Source of the DNA: Mycobacterium sp. URHB0044
GTDB taxonomy: Bacteria > Actinomycetota > Actinomycetes > Mycobacteriales > Mycobacteriaceae
Assembly (NCBI RefSeq): GCF_000620625.1
Contig: NZ_JIAW01000001.1
Span: 248,001 to 312,000 of the forward strand
Direction of reading: 5' to 3'
DNA length: 64,000 bases
In this document: one piece after another, positions 34,071-43,017 of the stretch
Position numbering within the stretch: position 1 is the stretch's first letter
Layout of the letters: each line of letters begins with the position of its first letter
Notes under the pieces: model-generated
Databases searched by the model: none
What the model saw: only the letters and a program-made list of their open reading frames with translations
What the model was told of the DNA's origin: nothing
Translations under genes and position numbers: made by a program

Positions 34071-35351
34071 CTACTCGAGTCTTCGCAGCGCGGGCAAGAG
34101 TTCCAGTGCCACCTGGAGATCGAGAAGATCGCCGGCGAGGTCACGGCCTAACAGTTCCTCGGCTTGGCGGACTCGGTAGCTGACGGTGTTGGGATGGACG
34201 CCGAGCAGCGCGGCGGTCCTGGTGCGGCTTCGATTTTCGCGTAGGTAGGTGGCGAGCGTCGTCGCCAGCCGAAATGTGACGTCGTCGTCGGCGGCCAACT
34301 GCCCCAAGACACTGCCGACGAAGGCCGCGGCGTGATTGCCGTCCGCTGTGCAGAGCGCCGCCACCGCGACGTCTCGATACCGAGTGACGGGCCCACCGTG
34401 GGGCGCGACCAACGATGCCACCCTTCGCGCGTGGCCGGCCTGAATGTGAGTGCGGCGAAAACCCGCGAGACCGTGGCCGGGCTCACCCACCGCGATACTG
34501 AGCCCGTCGGGCAAAGAGTTTGACTCCCAGCCACTTTCGACGATCGCCACTTCATCCGTCGGGAAGGCGCGGGGACTGCTGAACCAAGCCGCAACCACCA
34601 GCGACCCAGTAGGTTGGGTGAGGCTGCTCTCCGCGGCGAACGATCGGGCCACACGAGACAGCGACTCGTTGAGCAGCGCTAGGGCATCACCCGTTGCGGG
34701 CACATGGTCAACCCAGGCGATGACGCCGAGGTGGTGGCGGCCCACGTCGTAGCGCAACCGTTTCGATGCCGCCTGCCCGTCGTGCTCACGATCGGCGAGA
34801 ATGTCGTCGATCGCGTCGGCTCGCGCTGCGGCGGCACCTCGTAACCAGGTCTCGCGCTCGATCTCGTAGGCCTCGTCGACGCGGACCGTCGCACCGTCAA
34901 CGAAGGCGAACAAGAATCGGGTGGTCAACTCCAGCGCGGTCGCCAGGTCTCCCGGGTCGGGACAAGTCTCGGTGATACGTGCGAAGAACCATTGCCACAC
35001 CTGCTCCTGGGCCAACCGATAGAACCGCATGTTGTCGGCGAGCGGGACTTGCCGCCACACCGCGGAGCGGATGAAGGCAAGGGTTGACGGCGGCGGCTCG
35101 AGCCGTCTCGGGTCTGCACTGAGTTCGATGAGCTGTGCCAGCTGAGTGAGGCTCTCCTCGGTGCCGTTACGGGCCTCTTCGACGATCTGGGCATCCGGCA
35201 ACAGCTCGGGCGCCTCGGCCTGAATGTGAGACACCGTTCGCGCGGTGAGTTCGGCGACAGAACGGCGCATCTCTGCGGCGATGGGCTGCAACACATCGCG
35301 CCACACGCGCTGTGCGCCGGGTTCGCGCACCGGTGGCCACTCGACCTCCAT
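34071..35351 (-). CDS. PucR/CdaR family transcriptional regulator
   Basis: 426 residues. N-terminal helical sensory region, middle GGDEF-like degenerate domain (about 200-330), C-terminal HTH_30 (TTLATYLRENRSRTRTAALLGVHPNTVSYRVRQAEELL, about 370-408) typical of PucR activators. TAGATT lies 7 bases before the ATG, so the message may be leaderless. Divergent from the flavin monooxygenase/hydrolase pair, which it likely activates; the presumed target sequence at 35402-35449 is repeated at 56458-56505. Confidence 0.85.
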   Translation of the reverse strand: MEVEWPPVREPGAQRVWRDVLQPIAAEMRRSVAELTARTVSHIQAEAPELLPDAQIVEEARNGTEESLTQLAQLIELSADPRRLEPPPSTLAFIRSAVWRQVPLADNMRFYRLAQEQVWQWFFARITETCPDPGDLATALELTTRFLFAFVDGATVRVDEAYEIERETWLRGAAAARADAIDDILADREHDGQAASKRLRYDVGRHHLGVIAWVDHVPATGDALALLNESLSRVARSFAAESSLTQPTGSLVVAAWFSSPRAFPTDEVAIVESGWESNSLPDGLSIAVGEPGHGLAGFRRTHIQAGHARRVASLVAPHGGPVTRYRDVAVAALCTADGNHAAAFVGSVLGQLAADDDVTFRLATTLATYLRENRSRTRTAALLGVHPNTVSYRVRQAEELLGRDLAGDLLDLQVALELLPALRRLE

Positions 35352-35401
35352 GCTGGCGAATCTACGGCCGATTGTGACCGCGTAACAAGCGGGGGGCGCC
35401 A

Positions 35402-35449
35402 GATTGGCGTTTCTGCACGAGCGGGCGGCCTCATCGGCGCCCTAAATTG
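35402..35449 (+). promoter_or_regulatory. conserved activator-type promoter element (copy 1)
   Basis: A 23-base block (35402-35424; begins GATTGGCGTTTCTG, ends CACGAGCGG) is followed after exactly 16 bases by CCTAAATTG (35441-35449), where TAAATT is a good -10. An element with identical block, identical spacing and identical -10 occurs at 56458-56505. The block sits at about -53 to -31, where a class II activator binds. Drives the monooxygenase gene. Confidence 0.65.
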
Positions 35450-35548
35450 TGCCCACGGACACAGTGGGCGACATGTCGATCGTTCCACACGTCGTCTCGC
35501 GCGTCCACCGTAGTAGCCGGCCAACCCGATGAGGAACAGGATTCCGAA

Positions 35549-37072
35549 GTGAGCAAATTGCGCTCCGTCCCAACGACATTCGATCACGTTGACGTGCTGA
35601 TCGTCGGTGCCGGCATCTCCGGTATCGGGCTGGGCTGTCACCTGGTCATGAAGCAGCCCGGCCGGACGTTCGCCATCGTCGACAGACGCAACGCGATCGG
35701 GGGCACTTGGGACCTGTTCCGCTACCCGGGCATCCGGTCCGACGCCGACCTGCACACCTTCGGCTTCGAATTCAAACCGTGGGCGAGGGACAACGCGATT
35801 GCCGACGCCCACGAGATCCTCGGCTACCTGAACGAGACCATTGCGGAGTACGACCTCGATCGCCGCATCCATCTTGGCCACAAGGTGCTTCGCGCTGACT
35901 TCTCGAGCGAGCAGGCGCGCTGGACCGTCACGCTCGAGCGCGCCGGCGACGGTAAGCAGTTCGACGTCACCTGCGCCATGCTGGTGTCCGCTGCAGGCTA
36001 TTACGACTACGACGGCGGATACACCCCCCACTTCGACGGCCGAGAAGACTTCCGGGGCGACATCGTCCACCCCCAACAGTGGCCCGAGGACCTCGACCAT
36101 GCCGGCAAGGAGGTCGTCATCATCGGCAGTGGCGCCACGGCGGTGACCATGCTGCCGGCGATGGCCGACACCGCCAGGCACGTCACGATGCTGCAGCGAT
36201 CACCGTCCTATGTCCTGCCGATACCCCGCCAGGACGCGCTTGCCAACAGGCTGCGCCGACTACTGCCCGACACCGTGGCATACGCAATCACGCGGAAGAT
36301 CAACGTCAATCGTCAGCATCTGATCTACACGCTCAGCAAGCGCTACCCCGGTTTGATGCGGAAGGTGATCCGGTGGGTCAACGCACGCGCACTGCCCGAG
36401 GGGTATGCCGTCGACACGCACTTCAAACCGGCCTACGACCCATGGGATCAGCGGCTGTGCATGGTGCCCGATTCCGACATGTTCAACGCCATCTCCCGGG
36501 GCGCGGCGTCGGTCGTCACCGACCGCATCGTGCGGTTCACCGAGCGGGGAATCTTGCTCGAGTCGGGCAATGAACTCGACGCCGACATCATCGTCACCGC
36601 AACGGGACTGAACGTCGTCCCCTTCGGAAAGATCGACCTGCACGTCGATGGACAAAAAGTCGACGTTCACGATCGGGTGGCATACAAGTCGATGATGGTC
36701 AGCGGAGTGCCCAACTTCGCGTATCTCCTTGGGTACACGAACAATTCGTGGACTCTCAAGGTTGACCTGGTTGCCGACCACCTGTGCCGCCTGCTAGCCC
36801 ACATGGACCGGCACGGCTATGCGACCGTGACCCCCGTCAGCGAGTCGGGGACCGCTGACACGCGGCCCCTGCTCGACATGGAATCGGGATATCTCGCTCG
36901 CGCAGTGCACATGCTGCCGCGCCAAGGCCCGGCTGCCCCGTGGGTCGCGCACACGAAGTACGCGCTGGATCGCTCGGTGTTGCGGCGCGGCCCGGTCGAC
37001 GACGCCGTGCTGAGCTTCACCGAGTCCGCGGTCAACTCGACGGTGACCCCGCTCGAAGTGGCCGCCCGGTGA
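35549..37072 (+). CDS. flavin-containing monooxygenase (Baeyer-Villiger/MymA-like)
   Basis: 507 residues from GTG 35549 (VSKLRSVPTTFDHVDVLIVGAG). FAD-binding GAGISGIG near 15-22, GGTWDLFRYPGIRSD (BVMO/FMO signature region), NADPH-binding GSGATAVTMLPAM near 195, and ATGLNVVPF near 355. Resembles mycobacterial MymA/EtaA-type monooxygenases that oxidise ketones, sulfides or fatty chains. Coupled (GTGA) to an alpha/beta hydrolase, fitting ketone to ester to acid plus alcohol. Confidence 0.82.
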   Translation: MSKLRSVPTTFDHVDVLIVGAGISGIGLGCHLVMKQPGRTFAIVDRRNAIGGTWDLFRYPGIRSDADLHTFGFEFKPWARDNAIADAHEILGYLNETIAEYDLDRRIHLGHKVLRADFSSEQARWTVTLERAGDGKQFDVTCAMLVSAAGYYDYDGGYTPHFDGREDFRGDIVHPQQWPEDLDHAGKEVVIIGSGATAVTMLPAMADTARHVTMLQRSPSYVLPIPRQDALANRLRRLLPDTVAYAITRKINVNRQHLIYTLSKRYPGLMRKVIRWVNARALPEGYAVDTHFKPAYDPWDQRLCMVPDSDMFNAISRGAASVVTDRIVRFTERGILLESGNELDADIIVTATGLNVVPFGKIDLHVDGQKVDVHDRVAYKSMMVSGVPNFAYLLGYTNNSWTLKVDLVADHLCRLLAHMDRHGYATVTPVSESGTADTRPLLDMESGYLARAVHMLPRQGPAAPWVAHTKYALDRSVLRRGPVDDAVLSFTESAVNSTVTPLEVAAR

Positions 37073-37968
37073 GCGCCCCCGTCATCGTCTCGGTCAACGG
37101 CCGACGCACCCGCGTCCGTGTCGAAGGCGACCCGGCGAGCCCGCCGGTCCTGCTGTTGCACGGAATCGGCCGCAGCCTCGAGGACTGGGTGCTTCAATAC
37201 CCGCGCCTGTCCGGAGCCCATCGGATCATCGCGCTCGATCTGCCGGGCTTCGGATTCTCGGCCCGCACGGCCGAACCGACCACGCTCGAGGTGCTCGCGC
37301 GCGGCGCACTCGACACCCTCGACGTTCTGGGCGAACGGCGCCCGCTGCACGTGATCGGTAACTCTCTGGGCGGCGCGGTGGCGCTGCAACTGCTGAGTCT
37401 CGATCCGGACCGGGTGGCAAGTCTGGTGCTGAGCAACGGCGCGGGCTTCGGCGCCGACGTCGCGATCCCGTTGCGGCTGATGGCAATTCCCACCGTCGGC
37501 GAGCTCATGACTCGACGCACCACGCGCGGCGGCGCATCCCTCACCGAACGCCTCCTCTACGTCGACCGAACCTTGGCGAGCAAGGGGCGAATCGAACACG
37601 CGTTGGCCATCGCCGGCCAACCCGACCCCGGCATCGTCACGCTCGAGATTGCCCGCCACCTTGGCACCCGACGCGGCATCAAGGCCGAATGGCGTGCCGA
37701 GCTGATCAACGCGGCCACGCGTCACGTCCGGCCCACGCTGATCCTGTGGGGCGACCGCGACCGCATCCTGCCCGCCCACCACCTCGACGCGGCCAGTCGA
37801 CTCATCCCGCATGCACAGACTCGGTTGTTCCCGGGCGTCGGTCACATGCCGCAGATCGAGTGCCCGGACGAATTCGCCGCCAGCGTTCTGGCCTTCCTCG
37901 CCGATGCCGAACGGACTGCGCCAGCCGACTCGGAACGGTCGCGAGTTCACGCACCAAGCGCCGGGTGA
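37069..37968 (+). CDS. alpha/beta hydrolase coupled to monooxygenase
   Basis: 299 residues from GTG 37069, overlapping the monooxygenase stop (GTGA). LLLHGIGRSLEDW supplies the oxyanion hole, GNSLGG (Ser99) the nucleophile, WGDRDRILP the acid Asp and PGVGHMPQIECP the His. Likely hydrolyses the ester or lactone made by the monooxygenase. A second operon member under the PucR-type promoter. Its end is convergent with the SnoaL gene at 37980. Confidence 0.85.
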   Translation: MSAPVIVSVNGRRTRVRVEGDPASPPVLLLHGIGRSLEDWVLQYPRLSGAHRIIALDLPGFGFSARTAEPTTLEVLARGALDTLDVLGERRPLHVIGNSLGGAVALQLLSLDPDRVASLVLSNGAGFGADVAIPLRLMAIPTVGELMTRRTTRGGASLTERLLYVDRTLASKGRIEHALAIAGQPDPGIVTLEIARHLGTRRGIKAEWRAELINAATRHVRPTLILWGDRDRILPAHHLDAASRLIPHAQTRLFPGVGHMPQIECPDEFAASVLAFLADAERTAPADSERSRVHAPSAG

Positions 37969-37979
37969 CACGTCATTCT

Positions 37980-38369
37980 TCATGTGGCCGGTCGTAGGGC
38001 GGTCATGTCCATGTCCAAGTGAATGATTGCCACCTGCCCGTCCCGCATCTGAAACGTCGTCACCGCCGGCAACGACGTCTGATGACCCGATAGAAACCAA
38101 TAGGTGACGGTGGCGTCGACGACTATCGTGCTGGGTGAAGGCGTTGCGACGGTGTGGATTTCATGCCGCAGTGCGCTGAGCACGGAGAAGAGCGCCCGCG
38201 CGCTGGCGCGGACGGCGGCAAGTCCGCTTAGTTCGCCTGCAGGGCTGACCATTCGCACGTCATCGGCCAAGTCGCGCACGAACCCTTCCACGCTGAGTGC
38301 ATCAGTGCCGGTCGCATAGTGCTCACGCACCCACGCCGCCGCGTCCACCGTGTTCTGACCGGCCGTCAC
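37980..38369 (-). CDS. SnoaL/NTF2-like protein
   Basis: 129 residues from GTG 38369 (VTAGQNTVDAAAWVREHYA), overlapping the upstream hydrolase stop (GTGA). Cone-shaped NTF2 fold signals: FVRDLADDVRMVSPAGEL, hydrophobic strands and the terminal QVAIIHLDMDMTAL. Members are small hydrolases, isomerases or binding proteins. Last gene of the maleate isomerase-DoxX-Mce-hydrolase operon. Confidence 0.65.
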   Translation of the reverse strand: MTAGQNTVDAAAWVREHYATGTDALSVEGFVRDLADDVRMVSPAGELSGLAAVRASARALFSVLSALRHEIHTVATPSPSTIVVDATVTYWFLSGHQTSLPAVTTFQMRDGQVAIIHLDMDMTALRPAT

Positions 38370-39178
38370 TTGCACGAGCCGTCGAGAAAGTGCTGAAGCA
38401 GGGGCCACATCGTGTTGGCATCCCGAACATGGGGGGAGTGCCCTTCCCCGTCGAGGAGCACCACGTTCGGATGCAGTGATCGCAGTGCGTTGGGAGGGCA
38501 GAGCGGATCCATCGTTCCTGCGGCAAGTAGAAGGTCCGCGCGACATCGCGCCAAGAGTTCGTCCATCTCGTGCGGCCCCACGGCGTAAACGCCTTGATCC
38601 ATCGCCGGCGCCCACCCGCCTTCGTTTTCAAGCACGCAGGAGGCCCACCAATTCCGTGCTTCGGCGGGCCACGCTGTCAGGTCGTCGACTTCACCGAGTG
38701 AACTCAGGACGTGATCGATCGCTTCGGATTTGGTGGCGAACGATGGGTGTGGCATGGCGGCGATGGCGACCGCGGCGGACATCGCTTCCTCAGGCCACTC
38801 ATCGGGTTTGACACTGAGTGCGCACACCGAACGTACGTCGACACCGAACTCATCTGATGCGAGCATCATGGCCAGTACGCCGCCAAGGGAGTGCCCCATG
38901 ATGCAGAGCGGTTCCCGAACATCCAACGCATCGGCGATCGCGTGCGCCATCGTCGAATAGGTGTAGCGGTCAAGGCGTCCCGACCGGCCATGGCCAGGGA
39001 GGTCTGGCACCATCCAACTGCCCGGCCATCGCTGTTCCAATAGTGCCGTGACGCCCGTCCATACGTCGCCCGTAGCGCCGAGCCCGTGCAACAGCAACAG
39101 TGTGGGGGATCCCGACCCACCCTCGCGGATGTACACGTTGGGCGAGGCCGGTGTTCGAGTCACGGTGGGGTCCTTCAT
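38366..39178 (-). CDS. alpha/beta hydrolase
   Basis: 270 residues from ATG 39178, overlapping the Mce stop by 4 bases. LLLLHGLGATGDVW oxyanion loop, GHSLGG (Ser97), AGTMDPLCPP acid and EGHSPHV His. Resembles C-C bond or ester hydrolases (MhpC/BphD and lactonase-like). It is in an operon with a maleate isomerase-like protein, so an enol-lactone or ring-fission product is a plausible substrate. Confidence 0.82.
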   Translation of the reverse strand: MKDPTVTRTPASPNVYIREGGSGSPTLLLLHGLGATGDVWTGVTALLEQRWPGSWMVPDLPGHGRSGRLDRYTYSTMAHAIADALDVREPLCIMGHSLGGVLAMMLASDEFGVDVRSVCALSVKPDEWPEEAMSAAVAIAAMPHPSFATKSEAIDHVLSSLGEVDDLTAWPAEARNWWASCVLENEGGWAPAMDQGVYAVGPHEMDELLARCRADLLLAAGTMDPLCPPNALRSLHPNVVLLDGEGHSPHVRDANTMWPLLQHFLDGSCK

Positions 39179-40389
39179 GGGTTGATGGTGTTCTCTCCGA
39201 CTTGGCGTCCCCACACGTAGTCGATCAGGATGGGTTGACCGAGTCCGAGATGGTTGTAGGGCGCGATGCTGGCGCCGGTGTCCATCACCAGATACGGCGC
39301 CGGCCAGAGGTCGCGCGTGACCGGTTGCCAGCAGCCGGGCCGGCCTTCTGGGCCGCCGCGCGCGTTGATCCGCGGCAGGTTGTCCGGGTAGACGTAGGGG
39401 TTTCCCGCCCCAACCAACTCGACGCGGGCGATCCCCGAGTAACCGTTACCACCGGAAGCGGCAGCTACTTTCGGTGCGACGTCGTGGTAGTTGCGGATGG
39501 TGCAGAAGATTTCCGGGCTGTACTCGTCGAGCAGGCCCGAGGTGGCTACCGAGTCAGCGGCGCCACGGACCAGGTAGGGACCACTGCGCTCGACAAGGTC
39601 GCCGGCGGTGGCGCCGAAACCGATCGCGGCCATCAGCGCGTGATCAAGGTTTCCGCGTTGGTCATTGAGCGTTCGTGCGGTGCTGACCGCGTTCTGAAGG
39701 CCGGCGAACAGGTCTGGTGCCGCTTTCGCGTACTCATCGTCCACGTCGGCCAAACGATGGATGTCGTACCGGATCTGGGGCATTTGAGGATTGAGCTCGG
39801 CGAGGATGTCGTTGCCGTCGAGGATCGACTGCCCGAAGTGGTGGCCTAGCCCGTCGAGTGCTTGCGCCGTTGCGGACAAGGTCTGATTCAGCTTTACCGG
39901 ATCGACCTTTTCCGAGATCGAGGTGATCGTCTCGAACAGGGTGTCCACTTCGGTGGTCACGGAGGACACATCGATCACGTCGAGGTCTTTGAGCCGCTGG
40001 GGCGCAGGCGCCGTCGGTGCAGACAACGACACGTACTTTGCACCGAAGATGGTCGAAGCGGTGATGTGAGCATCGACGTTCACGGGAATCAACTCGAGGT
40101 ATCTAGGATCCACAGCGAGGGTCAGCCTGGCTCCGCGTACCGTGCCGTCACTGATCTGGTCGACGGCGGCAACTCGGCCGATCTGCACGCCGTTATAGGT
40201 GACCTTGGATCCCGGATCCATCATCAAGCCTGCCCGGCTAGTCAGCAGTGTCACCCGCGTCGTCGAAGCCAGCACGCCACGGAACTGTAACCACACCAAC
40301 GCAGCGGCAACCATTACCAGCACCAAGGATGCGGCGCCAACAGTCCTATACGGCGGCCGCCGCTGCACGTCGATTCCGGGCAGGCGCAT
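39175..40389 (-). CDS. solo MCE-family (MceA-like) lipid-uptake protein
   Basis: 404 residues from ATG 40389 (MRLPGIDVQRRPP). N-terminal membrane anchor (about 15-35), then the MCE/MlaD beta-barrel domain (LLTSRAGLMMDPGSKVTYNGVQIGRV, TASTIFGAKYVSLSAP) and a long helical needle segment, with a C-terminal domain containing two Cys (FCTIRNY, GCWQP). Complete mce operons have yrbEAB and mceA-F; none is present here, so this is a lone copy sitting between DoxX and a hydrolase. Confidence 0.85.
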   Translation of the reverse strand: MRLPGIDVQRRPPYRTVGAASLVLVMVAAALVWLQFRGVLASTTRVTLLTSRAGLMMDPGSKVTYNGVQIGRVAAVDQISDGTVRGARLTLAVDPRYLELIPVNVDAHITASTIFGAKYVSLSAPTAPAPQRLKDLDVIDVSSVTTEVDTLFETITSISEKVDPVKLNQTLSATAQALDGLGHHFGQSILDGNDILAELNPQMPQIRYDIHRLADVDDEYAKAAPDLFAGLQNAVSTARTLNDQRGNLDHALMAAIGFGATAGDLVERSGPYLVRGAADSVATSGLLDEYSPEIFCTIRNYHDVAPKVAAASGGNGYSGIARVELVGAGNPYVYPDNLPRINARGGPEGRPGCWQPVTRDLWPAPYLVMDTGASIAPYNHLGLGQPILIDYVWGRQVGENTINP

Positions 40390-40408
40390 GCCGCTCAGTC
40401 GCTGACCA

Positions 40409-40762
40409 TCAGGCGCTGAGAACCCGAAGAACGACGTAGCTGACGGCCAGCGCGGCGCCCACCAACGCGGGGACCGCCTGCTTCGGTGATTGACCCACCC
40501 GCAGGTGCGCGGCGATGGCGCCAATCATCATGAGGCCCAGGCCGACTCCGGCGGCAATCCCCAGCCAAGGCAGCCAGAGTCCGATGACGACACCGGCTCC
40601 GCCGAAAAGTTCAACAACGCCGATGAGCCGGTATGAGCCCGGTGCGATCTTCAACTCAGCAGTCTGCGCGACAGTCCGAGGAGCCGCGATTGCCTTGAGC
40701 AATCCGGCCGCGAGGTAAACGGCGGCCAATGCACCACCGATGACCACTGTGGTGATGAACAC
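40409..40762 (-). CDS. DoxX family membrane protein
   Basis: 117 residues with four helices; VYLAAGLLKAI near the N terminus and GVVELFGGAGVVIGLW in helix 2 are DoxX features. Some DoxX proteins take part in quinone or redox complexes. Begins 4 bases after the maleate isomerase stop; 19 bases before the Mce start. Confidence 0.8.
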   Translation of the reverse strand: MFITTVVIGGALAAVYLAAGLLKAIAAPRTVAQTAELKIAPGSYRLIGVVELFGGAGVVIGLWLPWLGIAAGVGLGLMMIGAIAAHLRVGQSPKQAVPALVGAALAVSYVVLRVLSA

Positions 40763-40765
40763 GAG

Positions 40766-41530
40766 TCACGACTCCTTGATTGGTGAATTGCCGCGGAATA
40801 GCGCGCCTGCTCCGTCAGCCAGCGCTCTCAGTCCGAGGATCTGCAGGATCTTCCACGACGTTGCCGTCGCCGCGGTGATGACTGGCAGCCCGAGAACCTT
40901 CTCAGCGGCGGGAAGCGCAGGCAGCGAGGGCATTTGGACGCACGCCGACAGCACCACCGCATCCACCCCGCGCGTGTCGAGATCGCGCGCGATGCCGGGG
41001 AGTTGGGTGGGGTCAAGCCGTCCCACCGCGAGGTTGTCGTCGACTTCGAGGCTGATCGCGTCCTGCACTTCGATGCCTTCGGCCTCGATGTAGTCGACGA
41101 CCTGTGCGGTGAGCGATTTGACGTATGGCGTGATGATCGCGGTCTTCTTCACGCCGAGCTGATGCAGGCCTTCGACGAGTGCGCCCGCGCTGGACACGAC
41201 GTCGATGGGGTCGTCCGTCTCGGCTGCGATGCAGGTCAGCCGGGACTCGATCTCGCGGTGCGCACTGGGACCGGCAGACATGATCGCGACGAGACAGGCG
41301 TAGGCCATCACGTCGACGGCGGCGTCGGCCAGCTCGGCTGTCGCGCGATCGGCGTCGGCGTTCATCGCCGCGAGCTGGCTGGGCTCGACGGTCTTCATTC
41401 GCATGCGAGCCGAATGAAAGGTGAATTGCTCTCCGGTGGCCGCGCCGACGCGCCTCAGCACTTCGGGAACCTCGGTTTCCATCGTGGTGTTGGAGCTTGG
41501 CACCAGCAGCCCGATGCGATGACTGGACAT
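40766..41530 (-). CDS. maleate cis-trans isomerase/Asp-Glu racemase superfamily protein
   Basis: 254 residues. LVPSSNTTMETE at 10-20 is the substrate-binding loop of maleate isomerases, and the two catalytic cysteines are Cys79 (YACLVAIM) and Cys197 (SACVQMP), close to Cys76/Cys194 of the studied Nocardia enzyme. Could also be an arylmalonate decarboxylase-like member. First gene of a five-gene minus operon and divergent from the hydrolase-dioxygenase operon; produces or removes a maleate-like diacid. Confidence 0.75.
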   Translation of the reverse strand: MSSHRIGLLVPSSNTTMETEVPEVLRRVGAATGEQFTFHSARMRMKTVEPSQLAAMNADADRATAELADAAVDVMAYACLVAIMSAGPSAHREIESRLTCIAAETDDPIDVVSSAGALVEGLHQLGVKKTAIITPYVKSLTAQVVDYIEAEGIEVQDAISLEVDDNLAVGRLDPTQLPGIARDLDTRGVDAVVLSACVQMPSLPALPAAEKVLGLPVITAATATSWKILQILGLRALADGAGALFRGNSPIKES

Positions 41531-41590
41531 TGAAATCTCCTCTTGCGTGCCACCGGGGTCGGGGCGTCGCTCACGGTAGCCACAAATTCG

Positions 41591-41628
41591 TTGACAAGCA
41601 ATACTTCGTATGTGAATATGTGATTTAG
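41591..41628. promoter_or_regulatory. divergent promoter region of the 38-47 kb catabolic locus
   Basis: A consensus TTGACA (41591-41596) and an AT-rich tract with the direct repeat ATGTGA-at-ATGTGA (41611-41625) and small palindrome ATACTTCGTAT (41601-41611). Lies between divergent starts 41530 and 41688. The GntR encoded at 46175 is the expected ligand; assignment of -10 boxes is uncertain. Confidence 0.35.
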
Positions 41629-41687
41629 CCGGGATCGGACGACATCAAGGTGTCCGCCGGCTTCGTCGATCGAATTCGGAGAACACC

Positions 41688-43004
41688 ATGACCCACGCAA
41701 CGACGGCGCCGAAACCGCGCACCGCGTCCATTCCGCAACCGCAGCTCTTCGTGGATTCGGAACGCGCTGTGCGCGGCAGCATCAACGCCTACCGAATGGA
41801 TCAGCTACCCGCCGGCACCCAACGCGAGTTCATCGACATCACCGCGTCCGACCGCGCGTTCTCGTGGGGGCTGTTGCACTTGCCGCCCGGCCCGCAGCCG
41901 GAAACCGTTGCGGTGTTCATGCATCCGCGGGAGAACCAGAGCCGCCAGTACCTGAGCCCGTATCTACTGAATGCCGGCTATGCCGTGTGGGGTCAGACCA
42001 GCCGGGCACTCAACAACGACACCGACATGGTGCACGAGGAAGTCCTGCGCGATACCGCCGCGGGAATCCGGATGCTCAAAGACCGCGGCTTCAAGAACGT
42101 CGTGCTGATTGGCAGCAGCGGCGGCACGTCACTGTTGTCCTACTACCAGTGGCAGGCGTCCCTGGCGCCGCAGGATCGAATCGAGTTCGCGCCGTACGGT
42201 ACGCCGACGGGCTTCGCCGACGAGGAGATGCCCGCGGCCGACTTCTACATCGCCCTCGCGCCGCACGCCGGCGAAGGCATGATCATGCGCGCCATGCTCG
42301 ACCCGGCCATCGTCGACGAATCCAACCCGCTGGCCATCGACCCAGAGCTGGACATGTTCAATCCGGCCAACGGCTACCGACCCTTCCCGGAACCCAGCCG
42401 CTACGACCGCGACTGGCTGGCCAAATACTGGAACGCACAGCGCGCCCGCACCCATCGCATCGATGTCATCGCCCGGACCATGATCGCCGACTACGAGGCG
42501 GCACGCGCCGCCGCAGACATCGACGAGTTGGGCACGCCCACGGCACGGCGTGCCCTGATGACCCCCTACCTGAGCGTCTACGGGACCGTCGCGAACCCCG
42601 CGCATCTCGACCCGACCATCCACCCCAATCACCGGATGCCCGGGTCGATCTTCTCGGCCGGCCACCCGTTGCGCGGATCGTACGGTCCGCACGCGCTGGG
42701 ACGGTTGGTCACCGCGCGCGCGTGGCTGTCGACGTGGAGCGGGCTCTCTGCACAAGCGGAGTGGACGCATGCCGCCGAACACATCACGGTGCCCACACTC
42801 GTGCTGGCCCCACTCGGGGACACCGACGCCTACCCCGAAGAACAGCAGGAGATCTTCTCCCGCATCCCCTCAGGCGACAAGACATTCGTCGAACTCGAAT
42901 ACGCACACCACTACCTGTTCCTGCTACCGACCTCGCCGATCGACTACAACCCGCGGGAGAAGGCCGGCGACATCGTGACGTCCTGGCTTGACGCCCGCAT
43001 CTGA
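41688..43004 (+). CDS. large alpha/beta hydrolase
   Basis: 438 residues, larger than ordinary alpha/beta hydrolases because of a long cap (about 190-330). Nucleophile GSSGG (Ser144), oxyanion-type MHPRENQSRQY, acid near APLGDTDAYPEE and His in YAHHYLF. Resembles the second hydrolase at 44992 in layout (both have DPELDMFNP/NPDLDMYDE and SMWS/STWSGL patches), so they are distant paralogs. First gene of the dioxygenase operon; substrate unknown. Confidence 0.75.
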   Translation: MTHATTAPKPRTASIPQPQLFVDSERAVRGSINAYRMDQLPAGTQREFIDITASDRAFSWGLLHLPPGPQPETVAVFMHPRENQSRQYLSPYLLNAGYAVWGQTSRALNNDTDMVHEEVLRDTAAGIRMLKDRGFKNVVLIGSSGGTSLLSYYQWQASLAPQDRIEFAPYGTPTGFADEEMPAADFYIALAPHAGEGMIMRAMLDPAIVDESNPLAIDPELDMFNPANGYRPFPEPSRYDRDWLAKYWNAQRARTHRIDVIARTMIADYEAARAAADIDELGTPTARRALMTPYLSVYGTVANPAHLDPTIHPNHRMPGSIFSAGHPLRGSYGPHALGRLVTARAWLSTWSGLSAQAEWTHAAEHITVPTLVLAPLGDTDAYPEEQQEIFSRIPSGDKTFVELEYAHHYLFLLPTSPIDYNPREKAGDIVTSWLDARI

Positions 43005-43017
43005 CCACGGAGACGAC

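Noticed and set aside
36817..38100. 427-codon minus-strand ORF opposite the monooxygenase and hydrolase ends
   Set aside because: No motifs; overlaps two well-supported genes on the other strand.
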